From assembly GCF_023734135.1 (NCBI RefSeq), contig NZ_AP025730.1, positions 2,232,001-2,296,000 of the forward strand: a DNA stretch of 64,000 nt, given 5' to 3'. The notes beneath the pieces are model-generated. The model was given only the letters and a program-made list of their open reading frames with translations. It did no database searches and was not told where the DNA came from. The position numbers and the translations under genes are program-made. Below, piece by piece: positions 32,246 through 39,910 of this stretch; within the stretch, counting starts at the first letter, position 1; every line of letters starts with the position of its first letter. Source of the DNA: Sphaerotilus microaerophilus. GTDB lineage: Bacteria > Pseudomonadota > Gammaproteobacteria > Burkholderiales > Burkholderiaceae_C.

Positions 32246-32596
32246 TCAGCCCTGCGCGCGCGAGGCGTGGTACAGCTTGGTCGAGCGTGCGCCGCTGCGG
32301 CAGAACGCCAGGATGGGCTTGGGCAGGGTCTGCAGCAGCTGGCCGAAGGCAGTGATCTCCTGCGGGCTCTGGTAGCCGCCTGACACCGGCAGGTGCACGT
32401 ATTCCAGCCCGGCCGCTCTGGCTGCCGCCTCGATCGACGCGGAGGTGGGCTGCTCAGGGCCCTCCTCGTAGTCCGGCCGGTTGTTGATCACACTGCGAAA
32501 GCCAGCCTGGGCCGCAGCCGCCATGGCGGCGGGCACGAGCTGGGGGGCGACGCTCAGGTCATTGCTGAGGTGATGGGTGTGCAGCAGGGAGTGCAT
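32246..32596 (-). CDS. DUF442 / TIGR01244-type phosphatase-like protein
   Basis: A 116-residue cytoplasmic protein of the beta-lactamase-hydrolase-like phosphatase family (TIGR01244). It shows FRSVINNRPDYEEGPEQP (about 33-50), LEYVHLPVSGG (about 64-74) and the phosphatase loop FCRSGARSTKLY (98-109) with Cys99 and Arg104. Relatives fused to beta-lactamase-like domains occur with sulfide oxidation genes, but here it stands alone. ATG 32596 fits the family start. It is followed by the kinase gene on the same strand, 44 bases away. Confidence 0.85.
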   Translation of the reverse strand: MHSLLHTHHLSNDLSVAPQLVPAAMAAAAQAGFRSVINNRPDYEEGPEQPTSASIEAAARAAGLEYVHLPVSGGYQSPQEITAFGQLLQTLPKPILAFCRSGARSTKLYHASRAQG

Positions 32597-32658
32597 GGTG
32601 GTTGCGGCGTTGGAGGATGGATCTTGAACAGGGAAGGTCTTCGACTGGCAAGCGCGTA

Positions 32659-33105
32659 TCAGCCTTGCAAGGCACGCTTGACGGCCGCCGAGACCAGGCC
32701 CATGTCGGCCTGGCCGGCGAAGCGCTGCTTGGCCGCGCCCATCACCTTGCCCATGTCGGCCGGGCCTTTGGCGCCGAGTTCGGCCACCAATTGGGCGACG
32801 GCGGCATCGATTTCCCCGGCGCTCAGGCGCGCCGGCAGGTAGGTTTCCAGCACGGTGAGTTCGGCACTTTCCTTGGCGACGAGGTCGTCGCGGCCGGCCT
32901 GGGCGAACTGGGTGATCGAGTCCTTGCGCTGCTTGATCAGCTTGTCGACGATGGCGACAACGGCGGCATCGTCGAGCGTGATGCGCTCGTCCACCTCCCG
33001 TTGCTTCATCGCCGCCAGCAGCAGGCGGATGGTGCCCAGCCGCTCGGCCTCCTTGGCGCGCATGGCAGCTTTCATGTCGTCGGTGATGCGGTCCTTCAGA
33101 CTCAT
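32659..33105 (-). CDS. yqeY: GatB/YqeY-domain protein
   Basis: A 148-residue soluble helical protein with the YqeY fold related to the tail domain of GatB amidotransferase: MSLKDRITDDMKAAMRAKEA, then LGTIRLLLAAMKQREVDE and ETYLPARLSAGEIDAAV, ending GLVSAAVKRAL. Its biochemical role is not established; it may bind tRNA-like structures. It follows rpsU on the same strand, the usual rpsU-yqeY order that in many proteobacteria continues into dnaG-rpoD; those genes are absent here. A GGAG stands 8-11 bases before ATG 33105. A hairpin separates it from rpsU. Confidence 0.93.
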   Translation of the reverse strand: MSLKDRITDDMKAAMRAKEAERLGTIRLLLAAMKQREVDERITLDDAAVVAIVDKLIKQRKDSITQFAQAGRDDLVAKESAELTVLETYLPARLSAGEIDAAVAQLVAELGAKGPADMGKVMGAAKQRFAGQADMGLVSAAVKRALQG

Positions 33106-33140
33106 GGGGTGCTCCGGCAGAAAACAGGATGAGGGGGCCC

Positions 33141-33179
33141 AAAAACGACAAAGCCCGCAGCGGCGTCCCGCGCGGGCTT
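33141..33179 (-). terminator. Hairpin and U-run between rpsU and yqeY
   Basis: On the minus strand AAGCCCGCG and CGCGGGCTT-type arms (33172-33179 with 33150-33158) are followed by a U-rich GTCGTTTTT (33141-33149). It lies 97 bases past the rpsU stop and 36 before yqeY, so it probably ends most rpsU transcripts while allowing some read-through. Confidence 0.7.
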
Positions 33180-33275
33180 GGTCTGTTTCCGGCCGACCCG
33201 AGGGTCAGGCAGCATCGCGCAGTGAACCGCCTCTGCGGCGGTCCCGGCGCGGCGCCGGTGCGGATTCAGTACAAC

Positions 33276-33488
33276 TCAGTACAGCTTCTTGGGCAGCTGC
33301 ATCGAGCGCACGCGCTTGTAGTGGCGCTTCACGGCGGCGGCCTTCTTGCGCTTGCGCTCGGCCGTCGGCTTTTCGTAGAACTCACGCGCACGCAGATCGG
33401 TCAGCAGGCCGAGCTTTTCGATGGTGCGCTTGAAGCGGCGCATGGCCACGTCAAACGGTTCGTTTTCCTTGACACGGATGGTCGTCAT
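33276..33488 (-). CDS. rpsU: 30S ribosomal protein bS21
   Basis: A 70-residue, very basic ribosomal protein: [40 protein letters not shown] and a Lys/Arg-rich end ([16 protein letters not shown]). bS21 sits near the anti-Shine-Dalgarno region of 16S rRNA and helps initiation. Length and sequence are standard. It has its own promoter with a perfect -10 about 105 bases upstream. yqeY follows after a hairpin. Confidence 0.98.
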   Translation of the reverse strand: MTTIRVKENEPFDVAMRRFKRTIEKLGLLTDLRAREFYEKPTAERKRKKAAAVKRHYKRVRSMQLPKKLY

Positions 33489-33592
33489 GAATGGAAGGAT
33501 CCTTCTGTTGAGCCCTCGATGGCCGGCGCGGGATTCCGGATATCCGCAAGTGCGCCAACTCGAACGGGCATTTCTTGCCAGCAAAGCCAAGG

Positions 33593-33598
33593 ATTATA
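33593..33598 (-). promoter_or_regulatory. Sigma-70 -10 element of the rpsU promoter
   Basis: A perfect TATAAT read on the minus strand, preceded by ATGAC, sits 105 bases upstream of rpsU inside an AT-rich island unusual for this DNA. A matching -35 at 17-18 bases is weak (GGCGCA-like). The element is only 43 bases beyond the stop of the upstream binding-protein gene. Confidence 0.6.
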
Positions 33599-33640
33599 GT
33601 CATTTTCGGCAGGCCTGCGCCTACCGTCTGACGGCCAGGG

Positions 33641-34531
33641 TCAAACGCGCTGCCAGCGCAGGCCGCCCGCGGCAAAGAGCCGCTCCATCTCGCCGCTGCC
33701 CGACAGCTGCTCGACCGCGCCCTGCAGGGCCTGGGCCAGGTCGGTGGCCTCCTTGCGCACGGCCATGCCCACGGCCCAGCCGTCGCGCGGCGCACGGGGG
33801 ATCGGCAGCGGCCCGATCTCGAAGCGCGCATCGCCGCGCAGTGCCGACTCCAGCTCGGAGCGCAGGCCGGCGGCGGCCACCACCTTGCCTTCTTGCAGCA
33901 TCCTGGCCGCCGTCACGCCATTGTCCAGCTTGGTGACCAGGTGGTTGCTCAGCCGCCCGCCTTCGGCGCCGATCATCAGCCAGCCCGCCAGTGACAGCCC
34001 GGGCACCGCCACCGGCTGCCCGACGAGGGGGTCCAGGCTGTCCAACGTCGGCAGCTTGGCCAAGTCGCGCGCGATCACGACGCGCTCGCGCCAGTAGGGG
34101 CCAAAGATCTGGACCTTCGGATTGGAGATCATCAGCGGGCGGTCCACCGGCACGTGCAGCAGCACGTCCGCCGGGCCCCAGCCCAGGTAATGGCCACGCC
34201 AGACCATGTTGCGCAGGTCGTCGTCCATGTTCTCGCCGGCCAGGAAGGGCAGCAGCGAGGACTGCACGCCCAGTTGCCTGGCCAGTGCCGAGGCGAGCTG
34301 CACCTCGATGCCCACGCCCTGCACGTGGAAGGGCGGCAGGTCGTGGTAGACACCCACGGTCAGCCGCCCCAGTCGGCGCACCCGTTCGAGGGCGGTCTCG
34401 TCGGCGCGGGCCAGGGACGGGGCGGCGGCGAGGGTGGTCAAGCCGCCCAGTTGGGTGAGCAGGCGGCGGCGGGTGGTGACTGTCACGCGATGTTCCAATC
34501 TGTAGCGTTCCGATGATTCTGGTCGATCCAT
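33641..34531 (-). CDS. Quinoprotein-dehydrogenase-associated periplasmic binding protein
   Basis: A 296-residue exported protein of the amino-acid-binding (PAAT/SBP_bac_3) fold. After a Tat-like or Sec leader (TTRRRLLTQLGGLTTLAAAP) comes LGRLTVGVYHDLPPFHV, GIEVQLASALARQLGV (residues about 50-85) and the C-terminal WAVGMAVRKEATDLAQAL. Such proteins accompany PQQ alcohol dehydrogenases (MoxJ-type, 'quinoprotein dehydrogenase-associated binding protein') and probably help assemble or activate the enzyme rather than import solutes. The start is uncertain: ATG 34531 or GTG 34486, the latter giving a leader beginning just before the twin Arg. It lies 79 bases downstream of the PedF gene on the same strand. 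Confidence 0.85.
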   Translation of the reverse strand: MDRPESSERYRLEHRVTVTTRRRLLTQLGGLTTLAAAPSLARADETALERVRRLGRLTVGVYHDLPPFHVQGVGIEVQLASALARQLGVQSSLLPFLAGENMDDDLRNMVWRGHYLGWGPADVLLHVPVDRPLMISNPKVQIFGPYWRERVVIARDLAKLPTLDSLDPLVGQPVAVPGLSLAGWLMIGAEGGRLSNHLVTKLDNGVTAARMLQEGKVVAAAGLRSELESALRGDARFEIGPLPIPRAPRDGWAVGMAVRKEATDLAQALQGAVEQLSGSGEMERLFAAGGLRWQRV

Positions 34532-34610
34532 CGGCGATGGCCGGGCCAGGTGTTTCCCTGGTGCCTTGGCGGCGCGGCCCTGTCTGCAGCCCGGGTCAGG
34601 CCCGTTCGGT

Positions 34611-35084
34611 TCAGAGCGGCTTCTCGCGGCGGGTTTCCAGGTAGGCCTTGATCGACCAGATTGCTTCCTGGTTGAGCGTGCCCTCGAACGGCGGCATGTA
34701 GACCGCGCCGTTGCGCACCTTGCCACGGCGCACGCTCGTGAGGAAGTAGTCGTCGATCTCCTTCACGCAGGCCGCCTTTTTCTTCTCGTCCTTCAAGCTG
34801 GCGCAGTCGCCATCGAGCTTGCGCAGGTCGGGCGCGATGCCGCCGGAGATGGCTTCGAGGCCGTGGCAGCGGGCGCAGTTCTGGTTGTAGGCCGAGGTGC
34901 CGATGCGGATGGCGATGGCATTCTGGCGGAACGGGTTCTCGGCGCGCCAGTCGGCGCCGAGCTGGGGCAGCTCGTGGGTGTCGACCGCCTGCGGCGTCAC
35001 GTCGCCGTGGGCGCTGGCCATGGTGCCGATCGTGGCACAGGCAGCAACGAGCACGAGGGCGCGCCAGAAGTCTCCTTTGATCAT
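34611..35084 (-). CDS. pedF: Cytochrome c-550 PedF (PQQ alcohol dehydrogenase electron acceptor)
   Basis: A 157-residue periplasmic monoheme cytochrome c. Signal peptide MIKGDFWRALVLVAACATIG (cleaved after ASA, about residue 25), heme-binding CARCH at 70-74, and axial Met in NGAVYMPPFEG (about 130). The extra Cys pair at about 94 and 106 (GDCASLKDEKKKAACVK) is typical of the PedF/ExaB family, which accepts electrons from quinoprotein ethanol dehydrogenases. It is preceded by GGAG 8 bases before ATG 35084 and by a near-consensus sigma-54 promoter. The binding-protein gene follows. Regulation by the adjacent NtrC-type activator is strongly suggested by the layout. Confidence 0.92.
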   Translation of the reverse strand: MIKGDFWRALVLVAACATIGTMASAHGDVTPQAVDTHELPQLGADWRAENPFRQNAIAIRIGTSAYNQNCARCHGLEAISGGIAPDLRKLDGDCASLKDEKKKAACVKEIDDYFLTSVRRGKVRNGAVYMPPFEGTLNQEAIWSIKAYLETRREKPL

Positions 35085-35142
35085 TTCAATGCTCCGGGGA
35101 TGGGTAGTTGGCTGGGTTGTGGGGGAGGGCTGGCATCGAAAC

Positions 35143-35158
35143 TGCAATGACCATGCCA
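35143..35158 (-). promoter_or_regulatory. Sigma-54 promoter of pedF
   Basis: Read on the minus strand: TGGCATGGTCATTGCA, matching the -24/-12 consensus TGGCAC-N5-TTGCA at all but one position, with GG and GC exactly ten bases apart. Predicted transcription start near 35133, giving a leader of about 50 bases before pedF. The plus strand of the same stretch also contains a weaker GG-N10-GC (35132-35145). Confidence 0.82.
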
Positions 35159-35205
35159 CCGCGAGATCCGGCCGCTGTGAAGGCCCCGGCTTGCGGGTCA
35201 GTCCG

Positions 35206-35292
35206 GGGACAGTGCTGCAGCGTGGCGCGTCGGTCGTGCGTCTGCTGGGCGCATTGGGACATGTACCGTCCCTGGGACTGTTCATTCGGGAC
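35206..35292. promoter_or_regulatory. Cluster of GGGAC/GTCCC sites, candidate enhancer for the sigma-54 activator
   Basis: GGGAC occurs at 35206-35210, 35256-35260, 35274-35278 and 35288-35292, and GTCCC at 35268-35272; the pair 35256-35272 is an inverted repeat GGGAC-N7-GTCCC. The cluster lies 50-135 bases upstream of the pedF -24 element and between it and the activator gene, the expected place for an upstream activating sequence. Confidence 0.5.
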
Positions 35293-35383
35293 ACAATCGG
35301 CGGTTTGCACAACGGCTTTTCTGCTTGTTGTGTGGCCGCCCACACAGTAGGGCCGCTGCGGTGGTCGTGAAGGAGACGAGACG

Positions 35384-37693
35384 ATGTCCGGACGTTTTTC
35401 GCCGGTGAGCGCCGGTGTGCGCCAGCGACAGGGCGGCGTTGATGAACCGCGACGGCCCATCGCCTCGACACTGCCGTTGGGTGGCCAGCACCTGGCGAAG
35501 ATCGAGGACTCGCACGAACGTTGCCAGGCGCTCGGGTTGTCCCGGATCGAGCGTCCGGACTTCGCGCCCATCGGCCGCTCCGACCTCGGTGTCGTGCGCG
35601 AGCGCAACCAGCGCCTTTACAACCATGCGGCGCCGGTGATGGAGATGCTCTACGAGCAGATCGTCAACACGCAGAGCATGGTGGTGCTGACCGATGCCAC
35701 GGGCACCATCCTGCATTCCATCGGCGATGACGACTTCCTGGCCCGTGCCACCAAGGTGGCCCTGTCGCCGGGGGTGAACTGGTCCGAGCAGTCCAAGGGC
35801 ACCAACGCCGTGGGCACGGCGCTGATCGAGGAGACCCCCACCCTCGTGCATGCGGACGAGCACTTCCTGCATGCCAACCACTTCCTGACCTGCTCGGCCG
35901 CGCCCATCCTCGACCCGCGCGGCAACATCCTCGGCGTGCTCGACGTGAGTGGCGACCACCACGGCTACCACCAGCACACCATGGGGCTGGTGAAGATGTC
36001 CGCCCGGATGATCGAGAACCACTGGCTGACGGACGACTACCGCAACGTGATGCGGCTGCACTTCCACAGCCGGGTGGAGTTCATCGGCACGCTGATGGAG
36101 GGCATCCTGGCGGTCAGCCAGGATGGCAAGTTCGTCGGCGCCAACCGCGGCGCGCTGGAGCAGCTGGGCCTGTCCGGCGCGGCGCTGCGCATGCACACGC
36201 TGGCGTCGCTGCTGGGCACCACGGTGGCGGCGTTGGTCGACCGCTTCCGCTCGCCGCTGGCCACGCCGGTGCAGGTGGTGATGCCCAACGGGCGGCAGTT
36301 CCACGTCTACGCCCGCTTCAACTGGCCGGCGTGGCACTCGCTGGGGGATGCCCCGGCCGGTGCCGAGGCGCCCGTGGCGGACGGTGCCGCGGGGCCCGAG
36401 CGGGGTGCCGCCTTGCCCGTGGCGTCGGCACCGGCCGCCATGGCGCGCGAGCCGGCCGTGCGGCCCCAGCCGGCCGCGGGCGCCGATCGTGGCGGGCTGG
36501 CCAGCTTGACCACCGGCGATGCGCAGGTTGGCGCGGTGGCCGACAAGATCCGCCGCGTGCTCAACCGCGACATCCCGATCCTGGTGCTGGGCGAAACCGG
36601 CACCGGCAAGGAGCTGCTCGCGCGCGCCATCCACCAGGATTCCGACCGCGCGAAGCAGCCCTTCGTCGCGGTGAACTGCGCCTCGATCCCCGACACGCTG
36701 ATCGAGGCCGAGCTGTTCGGCTACGAAGAGGGCGCCTTCACCGGCGCGCGCCGCAAGGGAGCCACGGGGCGCATCGTGCAGGCCAATGGCGGCACACTCT
36801 TCCTGGACGAGATCGGCGACATGCCCATCGGCCTGCAGGCCCACCTGTTGCGGGTGCTGCAGGAGCGTCAGGTCACCCCGCTGGGCAGCGGCAAGCCGGT
36901 GGCGGTGGACGTGACGCTGGTCTGCGCCACCCACCGCAACCTGCGCGAGATGATCGAGCAGAAGACCTTCCGCGAGGATCTCTACTACCGCCTCAACGGC
37001 TTGGCGGTGCGACTGCCGCCGCTGCGCGAGCGCAGCGACCTGATGGCGCTGGTGGAGCGCATCCTGGACCGGGAGTGCCCGGGGCGCCGGCTGCGGCTGG
37101 ACCCCGAGGTGGTGCGGCTGTTCCAGGCCTACCAGTGGCCGGGCAACGTGCGCCAGCTGTTCAATGTGCTGCGCACCGCCACCGTGATGGCGGCAGGCGA
37201 GGCGGTGATCACCCGCGATCACCTCTCCGACGACTTCCTGGAGGATGCCCGCCATGCGGCGCAGGCCCGCGTGCCGGCTGCCGCGGTGGCCGAGCCGCCG
37301 GCCTGGCCCGGCGCTGCGGTGGCCTGGGGCGCGGCGCCGCAGGCCGGGCTGCCAGCGGCCGAGCCGCCACTCCCCGCGGGCATGTCGGGAGGGTCGGGCA
37401 TGGCCGTGCCGGGCTGGCCGGCTGCTGGCCCGATGCCGGCGGCCCTGCCAGGGGCGATGGGCGGGGCGTTCGGCCCGCTGTCATCGCTGCCCGGCCAGCC
37501 GGTGGGGGCCGGGGTCCCTCCCGTCACCGCGGCAGCGGCGGAGGCCCTGCCGCAGTCGCTGGAAGACGTTGAGATCCAGACCATCCGCCAGGTGCTTGAT
37601 GCGGCCGGCGGCAACATTTCCGTGGCGGCCAAGCGGCTGGGCATCAGCCGCAACACCATCTGCCGCAAGCTGCGCTGGAACGGCAGCCGCTGA
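35384..37693 (+). CDS. Sigma-54-dependent activator (AcoR/NtrC family)
   Basis: A 769-residue transcription activator. A GAF-like sensor occupies about 80-230 (LTDATGTILHSIGDD, GTNAVGTALIEETPTLVHAD, ILDPRGNILGVLDVSGDHHG), a PAS-like segment about 240-310, then the AAA+ domain: Walker A GETGTGKELLARAIH (about 403-417), the sigma-54 contact loop EGAFTGARRKG (about 455), Walker B GGTLFLDEIGDMP (about 472). A Pro/Gly/Ala-rich linker of about 120 residues separates it from the Fis-type HTH (GGNISVAAKRLGISRNTICR). The intact GAFTGA shows it is a true sigma-54 activator. It is divergent from pedF, and sigma-54 promoters lie before pedF and the pqqB-like gene, so it most likely controls alcohol oxidation. 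Ligand unknown. Confidence 0.93.
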   Translation: MSGRFSPVSAGVRQRQGGVDEPRRPIASTLPLGGQHLAKIEDSHERCQALGLSRIERPDFAPIGRSDLGVVRERNQRLYNHAAPVMEMLYEQIVNTQSMVVLTDATGTILHSIGDDDFLARATKVALSPGVNWSEQSKGTNAVGTALIEETPTLVHADEHFLHANHFLTCSAAPILDPRGNILGVLDVSGDHHGYHQHTMGLVKMSARMIENHWLTDDYRNVMRLHFHSRVEFIGTLMEGILAVSQDGKFVGANRGALEQLGLSGAALRMHTLASLLGTTVAALVDRFRSPLATPVQVVMPNGRQFHVYARFNWPAWHSLGDAPAGAEAPVADGAAGPERGAALPVASAPAAMAREPAVRPQPAAGADRGGLASLTTGDAQVGAVADKIRRVLNRDIPILVLGETGTGKELLARAIHQDSDRAKQPFVAVNCASIPDTLIEAELFGYEEGAFTGARRKGATGRIVQANGGTLFLDEIGDMPIGLQAHLLRVLQERQVTPLGSGKPVAVDVTLVCATHRNLREMIEQKTFREDLYYRLNGLAVRLPPLRERSDLMALVERILDRECPGRRLRLDPEVVRLFQAYQWPGNVRQLFNVLRTATVMAAGEAVITRDHLSDDFLEDARHAAQARVPAAAVAEPPAWPGAAVAWGAAPQAGLPAAEPPLPAGMSGGSGMAVPGWPAAGPMPAALPGAMGGAFGPLSSLPGQPVGAGVPPVTAAAAEALPQSLEDVEIQTIRQVLDAAGGNISVAAKRLGISRNTICRKLRWNGSR

Positions 37694-37705
37694 TCACCGG
37701 TGATG

Positions 37706-38773
37706 TCAGCGGGCCGCCGGGGCGAAGCTGTCCTGCTCCGCCTCGCGCCAGGCGCGTTGCCAGTTGAGGCCCTGGCGCAGGTCACTCCCATCGGGAGGCG
37801 GCGCATCCGGCCAGACGGCCGCCAGTGGCGGTGGCGGGTCGGTCTCCACCGCGCCGCGGGCGATCGCTGCCTGCACGGCCTGCTGCAGCGCCTGCACGTG
37901 GGCGAGTTCTCGCCCCGGCGCGCCAGCGGTCAGCCAGCCGCCCTGCTCGGGCAGCCAACGCAGTGTCACGGTGGGCGTGTCCGCGGCACGGCCCGCGCTG
38001 CCCATGCGGCCCGTGCGGTGGCTGGCGAGCAGGGTGTCGCGCTCCAGGTCGCCCAGGGCGCGCAGGCTATGGGCGAAGCGGCTCACCACGCTGTCACGCA
38101 GGTCGGGCGCGCCGTCGGCCCAGAGCAGGCCGTGCGCGCTGGCCAGGCCGGCGCGGGGCAGCCACCACACCGTCACGGCGGTGTCGGCGCCGCGGTCGAG
38201 CCGCCACCAGCGCCAGGGGCCGAGTCGGCCCGCGGCGCCCTGCAGCAGGCGCTGCGGGATGGGGGCCTTTGCCGTCTCCAGGTCGCTGGCCGCCTCGCCC
38301 AGGCGCCGTCGCAGGCGCTCGATGCAGCGTGTGCAGCGTTCGCGCATCGCGCTCGCCACGTCGGCATGCGCCCAGTGGCGGGGTGCGCGCAGCCCCGCCT
38401 GGCCCAGCACCAGCTCCGGCCGCGCCCAGGGCGCGATCACGTCGCTGACCGGCCGTCCGGTGAGCCGCCGCAGCCGGCAACCCAGCGCGCGTCCGTGTGC
38501 GGCAGTGGGGCCGCTGCCCAGCAGCCACAGCCGGGGGCCGTCACGCACCGCCAGGGCGTTGGAGATGGCGCCCCGGTTGGCCGCATTGGCCTCACCCGCC
38601 GCGCCGGGAATCCACCAGACACCGGGCGCCACCGCCTCGATGCGCAGCGCCGGGCCGGGGCAGGGCAGTGCCTCAGCAGGCCAGGACAGGCTGACAGCGA
38701 CGACGACCCCCAGCGTCCGGGCGAGCGACTGCCACAGGGCGGTGTGCCGCAGCCGGGTCGGGTTGACCCTCAT
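37706..38773 (-). CDS. Quinoprotein relay system metallohydrolase-like protein (degenerate MBL fold)
   Basis: A 355-residue exported protein. A Sec signal peptide (LGVVVAVSLSWPAEALPCPG) is followed by a metallo-beta-lactamase-type layout: RIEAVAPGVWWIPGA, NRGAISNALAVRDGPRLWLL, then GCRLRRLTGRPVSDVIAPWA. Proteins with this layout next to PQQ dehydrogenases are called quinoprotein relay system zinc metallohydrolases. The expected HxHxDH zinc motif is replaced by APWARPELVLG, so zinc catalysis is unlikely. The stop lies 12 bases from the convergent activator gene. Start ATG 38773 begins just before the signal peptide; ATG 38809 is an alternative. Its role in the PQQ relay is by association. Confidence 0.7.
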   Translation of the reverse strand: MRVNPTRLRHTALWQSLARTLGVVVAVSLSWPAEALPCPGPALRIEAVAPGVWWIPGAAGEANAANRGAISNALAVRDGPRLWLLGSGPTAAHGRALGCRLRRLTGRPVSDVIAPWARPELVLGQAGLRAPRHWAHADVASAMRERCTRCIERLRRRLGEAASDLETAKAPIPQRLLQGAAGRLGPWRWWRLDRGADTAVTVWWLPRAGLASAHGLLWADGAPDLRDSVVSRFAHSLRALGDLERDTLLASHRTGRMGSAGRAADTPTVTLRWLPEQGGWLTAGAPGRELAHVQALQQAVQAAIARGAVETDPPPPLAAVWPDAPPPDGSDLRQGLNWQRAWREAEQDSFAPAAR

Positions 38774-38781
38774 CAGGGGGG

Positions 38782-38826
38782 TGTCACACGTTGTCACAGC
38801 ATGGAACATGTCGGAGGGCTGTCACG
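38782..38826. repeat. TGTCACA direct repeats upstream of the MBL-like gene
   Basis: TGTCACA occurs at 38782-38788 and 38792-38798, 10 bases apart (one helical turn), with a related TGTCACG at 38820-38826. They lie 9-53 bases before the MBL-like gene start on the minus strand, a position fitting a regulator site. Confidence 0.4.
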
Positions 38827-38937
38827 CACTGGTTGGCGCCGGGAGGAGGCCGGGCGGCGCGGTGTGGTCGGCCGGGTCCCCGACCTAACCCTGATTTTCC
38901 GCCCCTGCCGGCCCATCGCCTGGCCCCGTGGGCGGGC

Positions 38938-38952
38938 GGCATGGCTCTTGCA
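38938..38952 (+). promoter_or_regulatory. Sigma-54 promoter of the pqqB-like/ABC operon
   Basis: GGCATGGCTCTTGCA has GG and GC ten bases apart and shares GGCATGG and TTGCA with the pedF promoter. Predicted start near 38963, about 93 bases before the GTG of the pqqB-like gene. A single GTCCC at 38876-38880 lies upstream. Confidence 0.75.
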
Positions 38953-39055
38953 CGATCCAGGCCTGCAACGTCCCCATTGGGGCGTGTGGAGTCAAGGACT
39001 TGGATCGAAGCCACCGCGTTGGCCTGCATCACCTGCGTTCGTTCGAGGTGCCCAG

Positions 39056-39910
39056 GTGAAGCTCGTCGTGCTCAAGGGCGGTGACGAGAGCGTGCCGCTG
39101 CCGCAGGCGCAGCGTGGCGCTGCGCCCAGCCGCGCGCCTGGGGCGGTGGCGCTGTCGGGCGACGGGCAGCGCTGGGTGCTGGTGAACGTCTCGCCGCTGG
39201 TGGCCGACCAACTCGCCACCGATGCGCGCCTGCTGCGCCATCCCGGCCTGCCCAATGCCGCGGTGCGCGCAGTGGTGCTCACCGATGCGCAGGTGGACCA
39301 CGTCACCGGCCTGCTCAGCCTGCGCGACGGCGCCCCCATCCACCTGTACGCCACGCCGGCGGTGTTCGAGGAGCTCACCCACACGCTGCCGGTGCTGCCC
39401 CTGCTGGAGCACTACTGCGGCGTGCACTGGCACGTCATCCCGGTGGCGGGCGAGTGCCGCACGGCGGTGTTCCGCATCGAGGGCCAGCCGACGCTGGAGT
39501 TCACCGCTATCGCCACCGATGGGCCGCTGCCCCCCCACGCGGTGCGCCCGGACAGCCCGAGCATCGGCGAAACCATCGCGCTGGCGGTGCGTGACACCGT
39601 GACCGGCCAGCGGCTGTTCTGCGCCAGCCACCTGGGCTGTGCCGGGGCGGCGGCGATGGAGTGGATGCGCGAGGCCGACTGCGTGCTGGTGGGCGCCGAT
39701 CCCGGCGAGGGACGTGAGGCCGTGCCCAGCGACGATCCGCTGCCCGGTCCGGCCGATGTGGACGTGTTGGCCCTGCTGGACGGCATCCGCGCCCGGCGCA
39801 AGCTGCTGATGTGCCGGCAGGCCTGGTCGGACGACCCCGGCCCCGACAGCGCTGCCTGGGAGCGCCTGGGCATCGAGTTTGCGGCCGACCGCATGGAGAT
39901 CGAGCTGTGA
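39056..39910 (+). CDS. PqqB-like metallo-beta-lactamase-fold protein
   Basis: A 284-residue relative of the PQQ biosynthesis protein PqqB. Matching features: GDGQRWVLVNVSPLVADQL (about 38-56), VRAVVLTDAQVDHVTGLLSLRDG (cut: VVLTDAQVDHVTGLLSLRDG) about 80-100, LPVLPLLEHYCGVHW (about 118) and the typical end GIEFAADRMEIEL. Missing is the N-terminal GGGFPQWNCNC zinc-knuckle segment of classical PqqB; the protein begins MKLVVLKGGDESVPLPQAQ instead. It may be a variant PqqB or a paralogue with another job in PQQ enzyme maturation. GTG 39056 is the start, with GAGGTG about 7 bases before it. It opens an operon with the ABC genes, whose ATPase starts inside its stop. Confidence 0.78.
   Translation: MKLVVLKGGDESVPLPQAQRGAAPSRAPGAVALSGDGQRWVLVNVSPLVADQLATDARLLRHPGLPNAAVRAVVLTDAQVDHVTGLLSLRDGAPIHLYATPAVFEELTHTLPVLPLLEHYCGVHWHVIPVAGECRTAVFRIEGQPTLEFTAIATDGPLPPHAVRPDSPSIGETIALAVRDTVTGQRLFCASHLGCAGAAAMEWMREADCVLVGADPGEGREAVPSDDPLPGPADVDVLALLDGIRARRKLLMCRQAWSDDPGPDSAAWERLGIEFAADRMEIEL

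Noticed and set aside
34611..35084. XoxG/MxaG-type methanol dehydrogenase cytochrome
   Set aside because: The extra Cys pair, size and neighbours (PedC-type ABC genes, relay protein) fit PedF better, and no xoxF or mxaF is present.
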